Assembly (NCBI GenBank): GCA_001824295.1
Contig: MHWY01000002.1
Coordinates: 27,224-73,277 of the forward strand
DNA from: Candidatus Zambryskibacteria bacterium RIFOXYD1_FULL_40_13
GTDB lineage: Bacteria > Patescibacteriota > Minisyncoccia > Phycocordibacterales > DATDWN01
Length of the DNA: 46,054 nucleotides
Direction: 5' to 3'
Shown here: piece by piece, positions 9,620 through 15,774 of the stretch
Numbering within the stretch: position 1 is the stretch's first letter
How the letters are laid out: every line of letters begins with the position of its first letter
Position numbers and translations under genes: made by a program
Notes under the pieces: generated by a model
Database searches by the model: none
Told to the model about the DNA's origin: nothing
What the model saw: the letters and a program-made list of their open reading frames with translations, nothing else

Positions 9620-9793
9620 TTATCTGCCCACAAGACTGCTTGCGAGTCGCAACACGAGCCCAGCGACCAGCATGCCGAGCATGACGAACACAAAGCAGGC
9701 GACACCTTTCTCAACACTGTCGGTGAGTCCTCCCACCAACACGCCGAGTCCAAGACCGCCCAGAGCGCACGCAATGACGAGTGATCGAAACAT
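9620..9793 (-). CDS. Small Gly/Val-rich membrane protein, 57 aa (orphan pair, first gene)
   Basis: MFRSLVIACALGGLGLGVLVGG onward has two hydrophobic glycine-rich segments (about 5-22 and 31-50), so probably two membrane helices with a short charged loop (TDSVEKG). A strong purine run (AGGGGGG) 3 nt before the ATG at 9793 sets the start. It is first in a two-gene unit with a TTGACT promoter that lies back-to-back with the uvrC promoter. Coding bases are more than half G+C, unlike the flanking uvr genes. Confidence 0.6.
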   Translation of the reverse strand: MFRSLVIACALGGLGLGVLVGGLTDSVEKGVACFVFVMLGMLVAGLVLRLASSLVGR

Positions 9794-9809
9794 ACGCCCC
9801 CCTAGGGAA

Positions 9810-9837
9810 AGCATATAATAAATTGCTGGAAAGTCAA
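9810..9837 (-). promoter_or_regulatory. Promoter of the small membrane gene pair
   Basis: Minus-strand TTGACT (9832-9837) and TATGCT (9810-9815), 16-nt spacer, divergent from the uvrC promoter. Confidence 0.5.
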
Positions 9838-9845
9838 GCTCGTGG

Positions 9846-9851
9846 TATATT
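9846..9851 (+). promoter_or_regulatory. -10 box of uvrC
   Basis: TATATT ends 10 nt before the ATG at 9862; no Shine-Dalgarno. Confidence 0.5.
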
Positions 9852-9861
9852 CTAGTAAAGT

Positions 9862-11169
9862 ATGAAAATTGATTCTATAAAAAAAACGATATCAAAATTT
9901 CCCACAACACCCGGGGTGTATATTTTTAAGTCTAAAAGGCGAAAGGCGAAAGGTGCAAGTAAAATACTTTACATAGGTAAAGCTACATCTCTCCGTGACC
10001 GCGTAAGAAGTTATTTTAATCAAGATATTGTAAATACACGCGGTCCTTTGATAACCAAAATGCTGGACGGATTTAATGCTGTTGAATATATAAAGACCGA
10101 TTCAGTCTTGGAAGCGCTTGTTCTAGAGGCCCACCTTATAAAAAAATATCAGCCAGAGGCAAATGTAAAGGAAAAGGATAACAAGAGTTTCAACTATGTA
10201 GTTATAACAAAAGACCTGCCCGCCCTCCCGAGGGTACTCGGTCGGGAGCAGGTGGGAGATTACCCACGAGTTCTCATTGTTCGTGGTAGGGATTTGCAGA
10301 ATTACACAGGGTTACCCTATGTAGTGGCACATTCGTTTGGTCCGTTTCCTAATGGGAGTCAACTTAAAGAGGCAATGAAAATTGTTCGCAAGATGTTTCC
10401 TTTTCGTGATAAGTGCGAACCCCGTCCAAGGGTTCCCCTTGGACAGAACAAACCATGTTTCAATAGGCAGATTGGTCTTTGTCCTGGAGTCTGCACGGGT
10501 GAGATTAGTAAGGTTGATTATGCAAAACAGATAAAAAATATTGTTTTATTTTTACAGGGTAATAAAAAGAGGTTGATTAGTAGTTTGAATACACAAATGA
10601 AAGATTTGGCCAAGAAAAAAGAGTTTGAGAAAGCAAACCTTATTAAACATACACTGTTTACTCTAAATCACATTCAAGATGTTTCCTTAATAAAAGATGA
10701 TGTAAAGAAAAACAGAATAAGTGACGGTGAGGTTTTTCGTATTGAATCGTATGATATAGCACACATGTCTGGTCAAAACGTGGTGGGTGTTATGACCGTC
10801 CTAGAAAACGGTGAACCACAAAAGTCAGAATATAGAAAGTTCAAAATAAGAGAAAATCCTGGTGTGGATGACACAAAGGCACTAAAGGAAGTTATAACAA
10901 GGAGATTGGCTCATATTGAATGGAGGTTTCCAGATCTTGTGGTTGTAGATGGTGGAAGAGCGCAAAAAAATGTCGTAGAGAGAATACTCGGGGCCAATGA
11001 TGTGAAGATTCCAGTAGTCTCTGTAGTAAAGGATGAGAGACACAAACCAAAGGAGATTATGGGGGATAAAAGATGGTTAAAGCTTGAAAGGGAAATACTG
11101 CTTTCCAACAGCGAGGCGCACAGATATGCAATAAACTTTCATAAGCAATTAAGGGGGCGAATTAGATAA
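9862..11169 (+). CDS. uvrC: Excinuclease ABC subunit C, lacking the HhH tail and carrying inserts
   Basis: This is the dual-incision nuclease of excision repair. The N-terminal GIY-YIG domain (GVYIF ... ILYIGKA) makes the 3' cut. The central region has the cysteine cluster (CFNRQIGLCPGVC) and a UVR helix. The C-terminal RNase H-like domain (SYDIAHMSGQNVVGVM, LVVVDGGRAQ) makes the 5' cut. At 435 residues it ends right after HRYAINFHKQLRG, where family members normally continue into a (HhH)2 DNA-binding domain; an AT-rich repeat begins at the stop. Three unusual stretches (residues about 24-33, 119-132 and 188-195) coincide with repeats or palindromes in the DNA. Function is probably retained, since catalytic parts are intact. 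Confidence 0.9.
   Translation: MKIDSIKKTISKFPTTPGVYIFKSKRRKAKGASKILYIGKATSLRDRVRSYFNQDIVNTRGPLITKMLDGFNAVEYIKTDSVLEALVLEAHLIKKYQPEANVKEKDNKSFNYVVITKDLPALPRVLGREQVGDYPRVLIVRGRDLQNYTGLPYVVAHSFGPFPNGSQLKEAMKIVRKMFPFRDKCEPRPRVPLGQNKPCFNRQIGLCPGVCTGEISKVDYAKQIKNIVLFLQGNKKRLISSLNTQMKDLAKKKEFEKANLIKHTLFTLNHIQDVSLIKDDVKKNRISDGEVFRIESYDIAHMSGQNVVGVMTVLENGEPQKSEYRKFKIRENPGVDDTKALKEVITRRLAHIEWRFPDLVVVDGGRAQKNVVERILGANDVKIPVVSVVKDERHKPKEIMGDKRWLKLEREILLSNSEAHRYAINFHKQLRGRIR
9936..9956. repeat. In-frame 7-bp tandem repeat in uvrC
   Basis: AAGGCGA AAGGCGA AAGGTGC, three near-identical units encoding a basic stretch (KRRKAKG) inside the GIY-YIG domain between GVYIF and LYIGKA, where the family has only a short turn. 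Confidence 0.6.
10214..10253. repeat. In-frame palindromic insertion in uvrC
   Basis: ACCTGC...CTCCCGA ... TCGGGAGCAGGT: nested complementary arms (CTCCCGA 10225-10231 with TCGGGAG 10242-10248). It encodes LPALPRVLGREQVG between VVITKD and DYPRVLIVRG, which are contiguous in typical UvrC proteins. Confidence 0.65.
10424..10444. repeat. Perfect palindrome in uvrC
   Basis: GTCCAAGGG-TTC-CCCTTGGAC, a 9-bp stem encoding RPRVPLGQ next to the conserved CFNRQIGLCPGVC block. Confidence 0.65.
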
Positions 11170-11273
11170 TTTCTAATTTCTAATTAATCTAATTTCTAAA
11201 CAATGGACAAACCCCACTGGGATATTTGTTATTGGGATTTATTTAGGAATTATGAATTAGGAATTAGAAATTC
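11169..11273. repeat. AT-rich inverted-repeat element at the uvrC stop
   Basis: Left arm (11169-11199, repeated AATTTCTA units) and right arm (11244-11273, GGAATTAG/ATTAGAAATTC) are imperfect inverted copies of about 28 bp. Inside is a second inverted pair, CAATGGACAAA/TTTGTTATTG. The uvrC stop codon lies at its left edge and the ddl -10 box just beyond the right edge. No ORF. It behaves like a small palindromic mobile repeat or a terminator-like stem. Confidence 0.6.
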
Positions 11274-11288
11274 TCTATTATTCTATGC

Positions 11289-11294
11289 TAGAAT
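11289..11294 (+). promoter_or_regulatory. -10 box of ddl (leaderless)
   Basis: TAGAAT ends 6 nt before the ATG at 11301; no Shine-Dalgarno. Confidence 0.55.
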
Positions 11295-11300
11295 AATTAG

Positions 11301-12287
11301 ATGAATACTTTACCAACCTCGCTCAGAATCGGAGTTCTTCGTGGTGGACCATCACCAGAATATGATGTTTCACTCAAGACAGGAGCAAATGTACTAAAAA
11401 ATCTTTCTCTTACTCACAACCCCGTAGATATCTTTATCTCTAAGGATGGCAAATGGCATATGAACGGTATAGAGCGCTCGCCAGAAAGGATTCTAAAAAA
11501 TGTTGATGTAATTTTCAACGCATTGCACGGTAAGTTTGGTGAGGATGGTCAAGTTCAGGAAGTACTAGATTGTCTGGGTGTTCCACATACCGGTTCTGGA
11601 AGAATGGAGTCGGCTGTATCTATGAATAAATGGCTAACCAAAGAAAGAGCTATTTTGGCTGGAGTAAAAACACCTGTTGCGATGCTTGTTCGCCAGACTG
11701 ATTCACTTGCTGTGAGAGCAAAGGAGGTTTTCAATTCTATTCCGCATCCGCTGATAGTAAAACCGGTTTCTGATGGGTCATCCCTTGGTCTCCATAAAGT
11801 AGATTCGTATAGTGAATTACTTTCTGCTCTTGAATCTGTCTTGGCTGAACATGACTCGGCAATAGTTGAGGAGTATATTGATGGACGACAAGCTACTTGC
11901 GGAGTTATAGAAAACTTTCGGGGACAGAAGGTATACACTCTGCCTTCAATAGAAATAACTCCTCCGGGAAAAATGTTGGACTATGCTTCAAGGTGTAGCG
12001 GGGAATGCAGAGAGATTTGCCCAGGAAACTTTTCAGAAAAAGAGAAAAAGGAGATAGAAAAGGTGGCAAAGCTAATGCATGAGAGGCTTGGACTTAAGCA
12101 CTATTCTTGCTCGGACTTTGTTGTTTCTCCAAAACGAGGCGTCTATTTTATGGAGACGAATAGTTTACCTAAACTTCACGAAAATTCATTTTTACCAAAG
12201 TCTCTCAAGGCAGTGGGAGTGGAGGTAAAGGAGTTTCTACAGCATCTCTTGCATTTAGCTGTTAATAGGAGTGGCATCATGCCGTAG
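11301..12287 (+). CDS. ddl: D-alanine--D-alanine ligase
   Basis: It joins two D-alanines with ATP for the peptidoglycan pentapeptide. GVLRGGPSPEYDVSLKTG opens the N-terminal domain (usually GGxSxEhxVS), and LHGKFGEDGQVQ and PHTGSG follow. The ATP-grasp body has PLIVKPVSDGSSLGLHKV and VEEYIDGRQ, and the metal site is in METNSLPKLHENSFLPKS (MEvNtlPG in most members). Length 328 is normal. The SSLG loop region is intact. The presence of ddl with two MltG homologs indicates a real murein wall. Confidence 0.93.
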   Translation: MNTLPTSLRIGVLRGGPSPEYDVSLKTGANVLKNLSLTHNPVDIFISKDGKWHMNGIERSPERILKNVDVIFNALHGKFGEDGQVQEVLDCLGVPHTGSGRMESAVSMNKWLTKERAILAGVKTPVAMLVRQTDSLAVRAKEVFNSIPHPLIVKPVSDGSSLGLHKVDSYSELLSALESVLAEHDSAIVEEYIDGRQATCGVIENFRGQKVYTLPSIEITPPGKMLDYASRCSGECREICPGNFSEKEKKEIEKVAKLMHERLGLKHYSCSDFVVSPKRGVYFMETNSLPKLHENSFLPKSLKAVGVEVKEFLQHLLHLAVNRSGIMP

Positions 12288-12360
12288 TTGTTCGTTTTGC
12301 TTGTGCGAATAATAAATTTTTGGTAATCTATTCATGCTAGTGAATGTATTGGGCCTTTAG

Positions 12361-12645
12361 CCCCTCACCCAGAAATCATGCATTATGTTTATGTGATAAG
12401 AAGCGTAGAATTAAAGGAATTGTACATCGGACAGACAAATGATCTTAAACGGCGTTTTGTTGAGCACAATGAAAGAAAGAATGTTTCAACGAAAAACAAA
12501 GCACCGTTTAAGCTCGTTTACTACGAAGCTTACCAGTCCAAATCTGATGCTAAATATCGCGAGAAGCAGTTGAAGCGACACTCACAAGCTTACGCTGCTT
12601 TGAAAGATAGAATTAAGAATAGCATTATGATTTCTGGGTGAGGGG
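12361..12645 (+). mobile_element. GIY-YIG inverted-repeat element with 7-bp target duplication
   Basis: A 285-bp unit bounded by perfect terminal inverted repeats (CCCCTCACCCAGAAATCAT and ATGATTTCTGGGTGAGGGG, 19 bp) whose only gene is a GIY-YIG nuclease. The ORF's start and stop codons are inside the repeats. It is flanked on both sides by CCTTTAG (12354-12360 and 12646-12652). Removing the element and one copy restores GGGCCTTTAGCTCATCTGG, identical to the first 19 bases of the intact tRNA-Ala at 12757. This is the footprint expected of transposition. No transposase is present; the GIY-YIG protein is the only candidate mobility enzyme. Confidence 0.7.
12378..12641 (+). CDS. GIY-YIG nuclease, 87 aa (UvrC/YhbQ-like)
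   Basis: MHYVYVIRSVELKELYIGQTNDLKRRF carries the paired YVY ... YIG motif and the conserved arginine; a histidine-asparagine pair follows (EHNERK). The YYEAYQSKSDAKYREKQLK segment ends in the glutamate-bearing helix that completes the metal site. It is a single-domain nuclease of the size common in CPR genomes. The gene fills an inverted-repeat element, which suggests a role in element mobility or homing rather than repair; that is inference. Start at 12378, where the left repeat ends. Confidence 0.9.
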   Translation: MHYVYVIRSVELKELYIGQTNDLKRRFVEHNERKNVSTKNKAPFKLVYYEAYQSKSDAKYREKQLKRHSQAYAALKDRIKNSIMISG

Positions 12646-12720
12646 CCTTTAGCTCATCTGGCAGTTGCGTAGCAACATTAATAAACAGCCACCTCATTTG
12701 ATTGCAAATGAGTAATGAGA
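12643..12720 (+). pseudogene. Decayed tRNA-Ala copy
   Basis: GGGCCTTTAGCTCATCTGG is identical to the 5' end of the intact tRNA. After an unrelated 25-28 nt come CACCTCATTTG and AATGAG, matching its anticodon arm with a 13-nt duplication. No T arm follows. The left seven target bases at 12351-12360 belong to the same copy, split by the GIY-YIG element. Confidence 0.7.
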
Positions 12721-12756
12721 TAAACTCGATCAAGTTGATAGTAAAATAATAATATT

Positions 12757-12832
12757 GGGCCTTTAGCTCATCTGGTAGAGCACCTCATTTGCAATGAGGG
12801 GGTAGCAGGTTCGAGTCCTGTAAGGTCCACCA
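12757..12832 (+). tRNA. tRNA-Ala (UGC), CCA encoded
   Basis: A 76-nt cloverleaf: acceptor GGGCCTT/AAGGTCC, D arm AGCTCATCTGGTAGAGC, anticodon arm CCTCA-TTTGCAA-TGAGG (anticodon TGC), T arm GCAGG-TTCGAGT-CCTGT, then ACCA. Acceptor pairing and loop invariants are all present. The usual alanine G3:U70 identity pair should sit in the acceptor, but here position 3 is G and the opposing base reads as T in AAGGTCC, consistent with it. It is surrounded by partial copies of itself on both sides. Confidence 0.97.
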
Positions 12833-12836
12833 AAAT

Positions 12837-12860
12837 AATCCGCTGCAAGGCGGATTTTTT
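12837..12860 (+). terminator. Terminator after tRNA-Ala
   Basis: AATCCGC-TGCAAG-GCGGATTTTTT, 7-bp stem with a strong T-tract. Confidence 0.9.
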
Positions 12861-12970
12861 GATGGGCCTTAAGGAAGCTCTGGGGGAGCTTCCGTCAGGA
12901 CTCGAAAACCCGTGATAACTTTTTATGAGCTTGCGAAATAAAAAGTAGAACGGGTGTACAGAATCTGTAA

Positions 12971-12995
12971 GATTCGAGATTCCTGTAAGGTTCAC
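12971..12995 (+). pseudogene. Fragment of a tRNA-Ala 3' end
   Basis: GATTCGAGATTCCTGTAAGG then TTCAC resembles the tRNA T arm and acceptor (GGTTCGAGTCCTGTAAGGTCCAC) with two inserted and a few changed bases. A GGGCCTTAAG at 12864 may be the matching 5' remnant. It is probably another decayed copy or an integration scar. Confidence 0.5.
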
Positions 12996-13063
12996 TTGAT
13001 TGACAGATATAATCTTTCGTGATAGGATATAATTTATAACCTGTTCCACAAAGGAGTTCACCA

Positions 13064-13252
13064 ATGATTGACAAGAGCAAGGTTGGCCAACTGGCGCTGG
13101 AAATCGCTGAGCGGGTGAAGGCCCTTCGACAGCTCGTTAGGGACGGCGCGACTGATGGCAACCTCGACGATTCGATTCTCGCTCATGAGGTCTTCATGAT
13201 TGGAACCGCAACGAAACGTCTGGCGGAGAAGTGCGACGTCGAAATACCATGA
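13064..13252 (+). CDS. Orphan helical protein, 62 aa
   Basis: AAGGAG lies 7 nt before the ATG at 13064, and a TATAAT box (13028-13033) lies about 30 nt upstream, so this unit has a real leader and a Shine-Dalgarno. The protein (MIDKSKVGQLALEIAERVKAL onward) is acidic-to-neutral and mostly helical with no membrane segment. No family recognised. A GC-rich terminator follows immediately. It is a one-gene unit placed between the tRNA-Ala locus and the M15-like peptidase; its coding bases are above 55 percent G+C by eye, unlike both neighbours. Confidence 0.6.
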   Translation: MIDKSKVGQLALEIAERVKALRQLVRDGATDGNLDDSILAHEVFMIGTATKRLAEKCDVEIP

Positions 13253-13261
13253 CGCCTTAGG

Positions 13262-13308
13262 GTCGCGGGAAGCGCGGGACATCGAGTCTCACGTCCCGCG
13301 ACTTTTCA
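13262..13308 (+). terminator. Terminator of the 62-aa orphan gene
   Basis: GTCGCGGGA ... TCCCGCGAC with TTTTCATT following. Confidence 0.75.
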
Positions 13309-13494
13309 TTTACATAAATTAATTCCAATCTCATATTGTAATAACAACTTTAAATAACTAGTAGCTAAACTATATTTTAATAAAGCAAAGCTCTCAAATA
13401 CCCAGCTTTCTATCTGATTCCAACTTTTTGATACGATGTCCACCAGTTCCAATCTGTAACATTTTTGCTTTTGTGACGGCATCATAAGCATAAT

Positions 13495-14112
13495 ATGAAT
13501 GATTCACAAACAGGTTTTAAGGATATAGTTTTGGCTGTAGTAGTCGTAGCAATTATTGTCGCGATAGTATATTTATCCTTCACCTCATATTATCAAAACA
13601 ATTTTAAGACAATAGAAACAGCAAGCGCTTCAACTGTCATTTCAGCAATCACTGATGCTGAGGCAAGACAACAGTTGGAATCTGCCAACACCTGCAATTA
13701 TCCATACAACTGGGACAGAAGCGATTGCGTGAACGATCCGGAACCCAAAACAAGTTTAAAGGGTATTCAGCAGGCAGTGCTCACTGAAGTTATTAATTTC
13801 AAAAGAGCATGCGATGCATGGACGGGAAGCGGTGGTGTTTGCAACGTTGCAGTGACGGGTGGTACTGAAACCAACGCCAATCATGTGGGAGGTCCTTGTA
13901 GTCATTTGACTGGTGATAAGGCAGACATTAGTAATACTCTTTCAGTTAATAATTATATCTTAGCTAAGGATTCGGCAGGTAACTATGTAAACTTTACTGA
14001 AGATGGCTACCGCAGTAACGGTATAGCATTATATAAAAATAACACTACTGGAGTCACATACGCCAAAGAGTCCAATCACTGGGATATCGGCGGGGTGGGC
14101 TGTTCAAAGTAG
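13495..14112 (+). CDS. Membrane-anchored M15/Hedgehog-fold peptidase-like protein
   Basis: An N-terminal helix (residues 10-28, VLAVVVVAIIVAIVYLSF) is followed by an extracytoplasmic domain. TGGTE, SHLTGDKADIS (His137, Asp144) and NHWDI near the end (His195) match the SHxxGxAvDi and HW-D zinc ligands of the D-Ala-D-Ala carboxypeptidase/Hedgehog fold. Five or more cysteines in the secreted part suggest disulfides. A peptidoglycan substrate is inferred from the fold, not shown. Length 205. CATAAT abuts the ATG, and CATAAG six bases earlier could be the -10 for a leaderless start. Confidence 0.7.
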   Translation: MNDSQTGFKDIVLAVVVVAIIVAIVYLSFTSYYQNNFKTIETASASTVISAITDAEARQQLESANTCNYPYNWDRSDCVNDPEPKTSLKGIQQAVLTEVINFKRACDAWTGSGGVCNVAVTGGTETNANHVGGPCSHLTGDKADISNTLSVNNYILAKDSAGNYVNFTEDGYRSNGIALYKNNTTGVTYAKESNHWDIGGVGCSK

Positions 14113-14177
14113 AGATGGTGGAATGAGAGTACCGTAGAGATACTTGACTGACATTTTAATTTATTGTTTTTATATGT

Positions 14178-14224
14178 AAAAAGCCCCGTGTGCCGTGCGA
14201 CCGTTCGCACAAACACACAGGGCC
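14178..14224 (-). terminator. Terminator of the 87-aa orphan gene
   Basis: Minus-strand GCCCTGTGTG ... CACACGGGGC enclosing GTGCGAACGGTCGCAC, followed by TTTTTACATA. Confidence 0.85.
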
Positions 14225-14247
14225 TCGATGGGGGTGTAGGGGTAGGA

Positions 14248-14511
14248 CTACGTCTTACGATTGTCCCCACGCAATGCCGCGGCCGTGTTGAGAGCATCGA
14301 TGTACTCGTGGAACACCTCGTCCACCAGCTCGACGTAGACCAGGAGCAGTTCATCCGCATTCACGCGTGGGCTGAGCCCAGCATTGTTGTTGAGGAGCGA
14401 GGCTTCTTCTTCAAGCCCACTCATCGTCGACGTGGCGTTGAGTGTGATGCCCGCCTTCTGAATCCGTCCCTTGACGAAGGCTCTCAGTATCTGACTCTGT
14501 CTGTCCGGCAT
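14248..14511 (-). CDS. Orphan helical protein, 87 aa
   Basis: AAGGAGAAGG precedes the ATG at 14511 with about 7 nt spacing, a clear Shine-Dalgarno. The protein (MPDRQSQILRAFVKGRIQKAG onward) is predicted all-alpha and soluble, with two likely amphipathic helices (HEYIDALNTAAAL near the C-terminus). No family recognised. The unit is complete: TTGACA promoter, a 67-nt leader containing an 11-bp inverted repeat, gene and strong terminator. The leader hairpin suggests post-transcriptional control. High G+C relative to neighbours. Confidence 0.65.
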   Translation of the reverse strand: MPDRQSQILRAFVKGRIQKAGITLNATSTMSGLEEEASLLNNNAGLSPRVNADELLLVYVELVDEVFHEYIDALNTAAALRGDNRKT

Positions 14512-14532
14512 GGACCTTCTCCTTGGTATGGA

Positions 14533-14577
14533 ACTAGATTCGTGAGGTTCGGATTGAACTCCATGAATCTAGTTCTC
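14533..14577 (-). promoter_or_regulatory. 5' leader hairpin of the 87-aa orphan gene
   Basis: GAACTAGATTC (14533-14543) and GAATCTAGTTC (14567-14577) form a perfect 11-bp stem that falls inside the predicted leader, upstream of the Shine-Dalgarno. Confidence 0.7.
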
Positions 14578-14585
14578 CTACAATA

Positions 14586-14613
14586 GTTATACATGAAACA
14601 CATGAAATGTCAA
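14586..14613 (-). promoter_or_regulatory. Promoter of the 87-aa orphan gene
   Basis: Minus-strand TTGACA (14608-14613), 16-nt spacer, TATAAC (14586-14591). Confidence 0.7.
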
Positions 14614-14626
14614 GTGTTAGCTAGTC

Positions 14627-14642
14627 TATAATTTGTTATAAT
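14627..14642 (+). promoter_or_regulatory. Two overlapping -10 boxes for the 59-aa membrane gene
   Basis: TATAAT at 14627 and again at 14637, 160 bases before the next plus-strand start. The leader (about 14649-14803) holds small stems (CTGAC/GTCAG, TGTGT/ACACA). Confidence 0.5.
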
Positions 14643-14803
14643 ATTAGTGTAAATAGAACCTTGAAAACATGCTTTGGAACCTCTTTTCTTCTTTCTCAAT
14701 CTAAACAATTTGGTTGAAAAGGGAGAGGGGGGCAGTCTGACGATTAGTCAGCGTGTTGTGTCTCGTCCACACAGCATCCAAGCTTCTCTCAACCATTACT
14801 AAC

Positions 14804-14983
14804 ATGAAAATTCTAAGGGTTATGGGGCTTGGATTACTAATCATCACACTCAAGTTCCTTGTCCCAAAAATCTTTATGGGACTCGAGAACACGCTCCTCG
14901 TGTTCTTTGAGACCATACAGACGATACTTGCCCACGGCAAGTCGTCTATGACTGCGGGACTCGTCCTACCGAGTCTTCCGTAG
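14804..14983 (+). CDS. Small membrane protein, 59 aa
   Basis: MKILRVMGLGLLIITLKFLVPKIF has one N-terminal membrane helix (residues 4-22), then a possibly amphipathic segment and a polar end. There is no clear Shine-Dalgarno at 14804; a GTG at 14753 would add 17 residues. A long structured leader and a private terminator (14991-15022) mark it as another stand-alone unit. Function unknown. Confidence 0.45.
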   Translation: MKILRVMGLGLLIITLKFLVPKIFMGLENTLLVFFETIQTILAHGKSSMTAGLVLPSLP

Positions 14984-14990
14984 TCAAACA

Positions 14991-15022
14991 AAAACCGGCA
15001 CCCTTGGGTAGCCGGTTTTCTG
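14991..15022 (+). terminator. Terminator of the 59-aa membrane gene
   Basis: AAAACCGGC ... GCCGGTTTTCTG, 9-bp stem. It also faces the convergent DUF975 gene and may stop both. Confidence 0.8.
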
Positions 15023-15026
15023 TTTA

Positions 15027-15653
15027 TTATGCTGTGGGTGCTACTGGGGTCGGGCTGGGTTCAGTGGGTGATGCTACCGGGTTTTTTATATCCTCATAGA
15101 ACTTTGCAGTTGAGACTTGGATATAAGGGATAAGCCACAAAAGACCAATTCCTAAAGTGAATATACAAAGTATGCCCCAACCTAAGAATCGTAGAGTTAG
15201 ACGGAAAAGCTTCCATTTGTATCCCATCATCATTTTTTTACTCATTTTTATAGCTTCACGAGCTCCTACAGAAGTATTATCAGCAAGAATATAAAAGGCC
15301 ATGGAATACGACAGGCCGGCAATTATTCCTGGAATTATAAGAAGCAACATCCATAGTATTGTGAATACCATGATAAGAACCTGCGTTGCAAGGGCAGTAC
15401 CATACCGCCTAAAACCCTCAAAAATCTGCTCAAACCTTGGGTTTTGGTTTCTTGATATTGAAAGAGAAAAAATAATGAGGCCGAGATTAAGTGGTCCAGT
15501 AATTAGTATACCCAAAAGTCCACCTGCTTTTGGTATAGATTGGACTGCCATAGTTATTAGGGCGTAGACAAACATTGTTCCAATTGCTAAACCCCACTTG
15601 CCCGAGAGTGACTCTCTTGCTTGCTTCATTAATATTGAATTCCTTGTGTTCAT
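15027..15653 (-). CDS. DUF975-like integral membrane protein
   Basis: Several membrane helices are visible: WGLAIGTMFVYALITMAV, GILITGPLNLGLIIFSL, TQVLIMVFTILWMLLLIIPG and ILCIFTLGIGLLWLIPY. The segments IPGIIAGLSYSMAFYILAD and AIKMSKKMMMGYKWKLF are typical of the DUF975 family, whose function is unknown. The C-terminus ends in a Pro/Ser/Thr tail. The ATG at 15653 (MNTRNSILMKQARESL) is preferred over the track's TTG at 15683. A TATAAT lies near 15690, so a TTG leaderless start cannot be excluded. Confidence 0.75.
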   Translation of the reverse strand: MNTRNSILMKQARESLSGKWGLAIGTMFVYALITMAVQSIPKAGGLLGILITGPLNLGLIIFSLSISRNQNPRFEQIFEGFRRYGTALATQVLIMVFTILWMLLLIIPGIIAGLSYSMAFYILADNTSVGAREAIKMSKKMMMGYKWKLFRLTLRFLGWGILCIFTLGIGLLWLIPYIQVSTAKFYEDIKNPVASPTEPSPTPVAPTA

Positions 15654-15710
15654 GTTTATTATTTTAATAATTAATTTACTCAAATATTATAACACATTCT
15701 ATATTTTTTG

Positions 15711-15738
15711 TTGACAAGGCTCTCTCGTGCTGTAATCT
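15711..15738 (+). promoter_or_regulatory. Promoter of the 83-aa orphan gene
   Basis: TTGACA (15711-15716), 16-nt spacer, TAATCT (15733-15738). Confidence 0.7.
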
Positions 15739-15774
15739 TACAACAGAGTAAACTGCGAATATATGGAGGACAAG

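Noticed and set aside
9476-9818. Plus-strand ORFs of 102 and 110 aa
   Set aside because: Shadows of the two small membrane genes, which have Shine-Dalgarno sequences, a promoter and a terminator on the minus strand.
12768-13064. 98-aa minus ORF ending in LVDLTGLEPATPS
   Set aside because: It is the reverse translation of the tRNA-Ala T and acceptor region plus its decayed copy, a familiar annotation artefact.
14164-14586. 140-aa plus ORF
   Set aside because: It runs through the terminator, gene and leader of the minus-strand 87-aa unit and lacks its own start signal.
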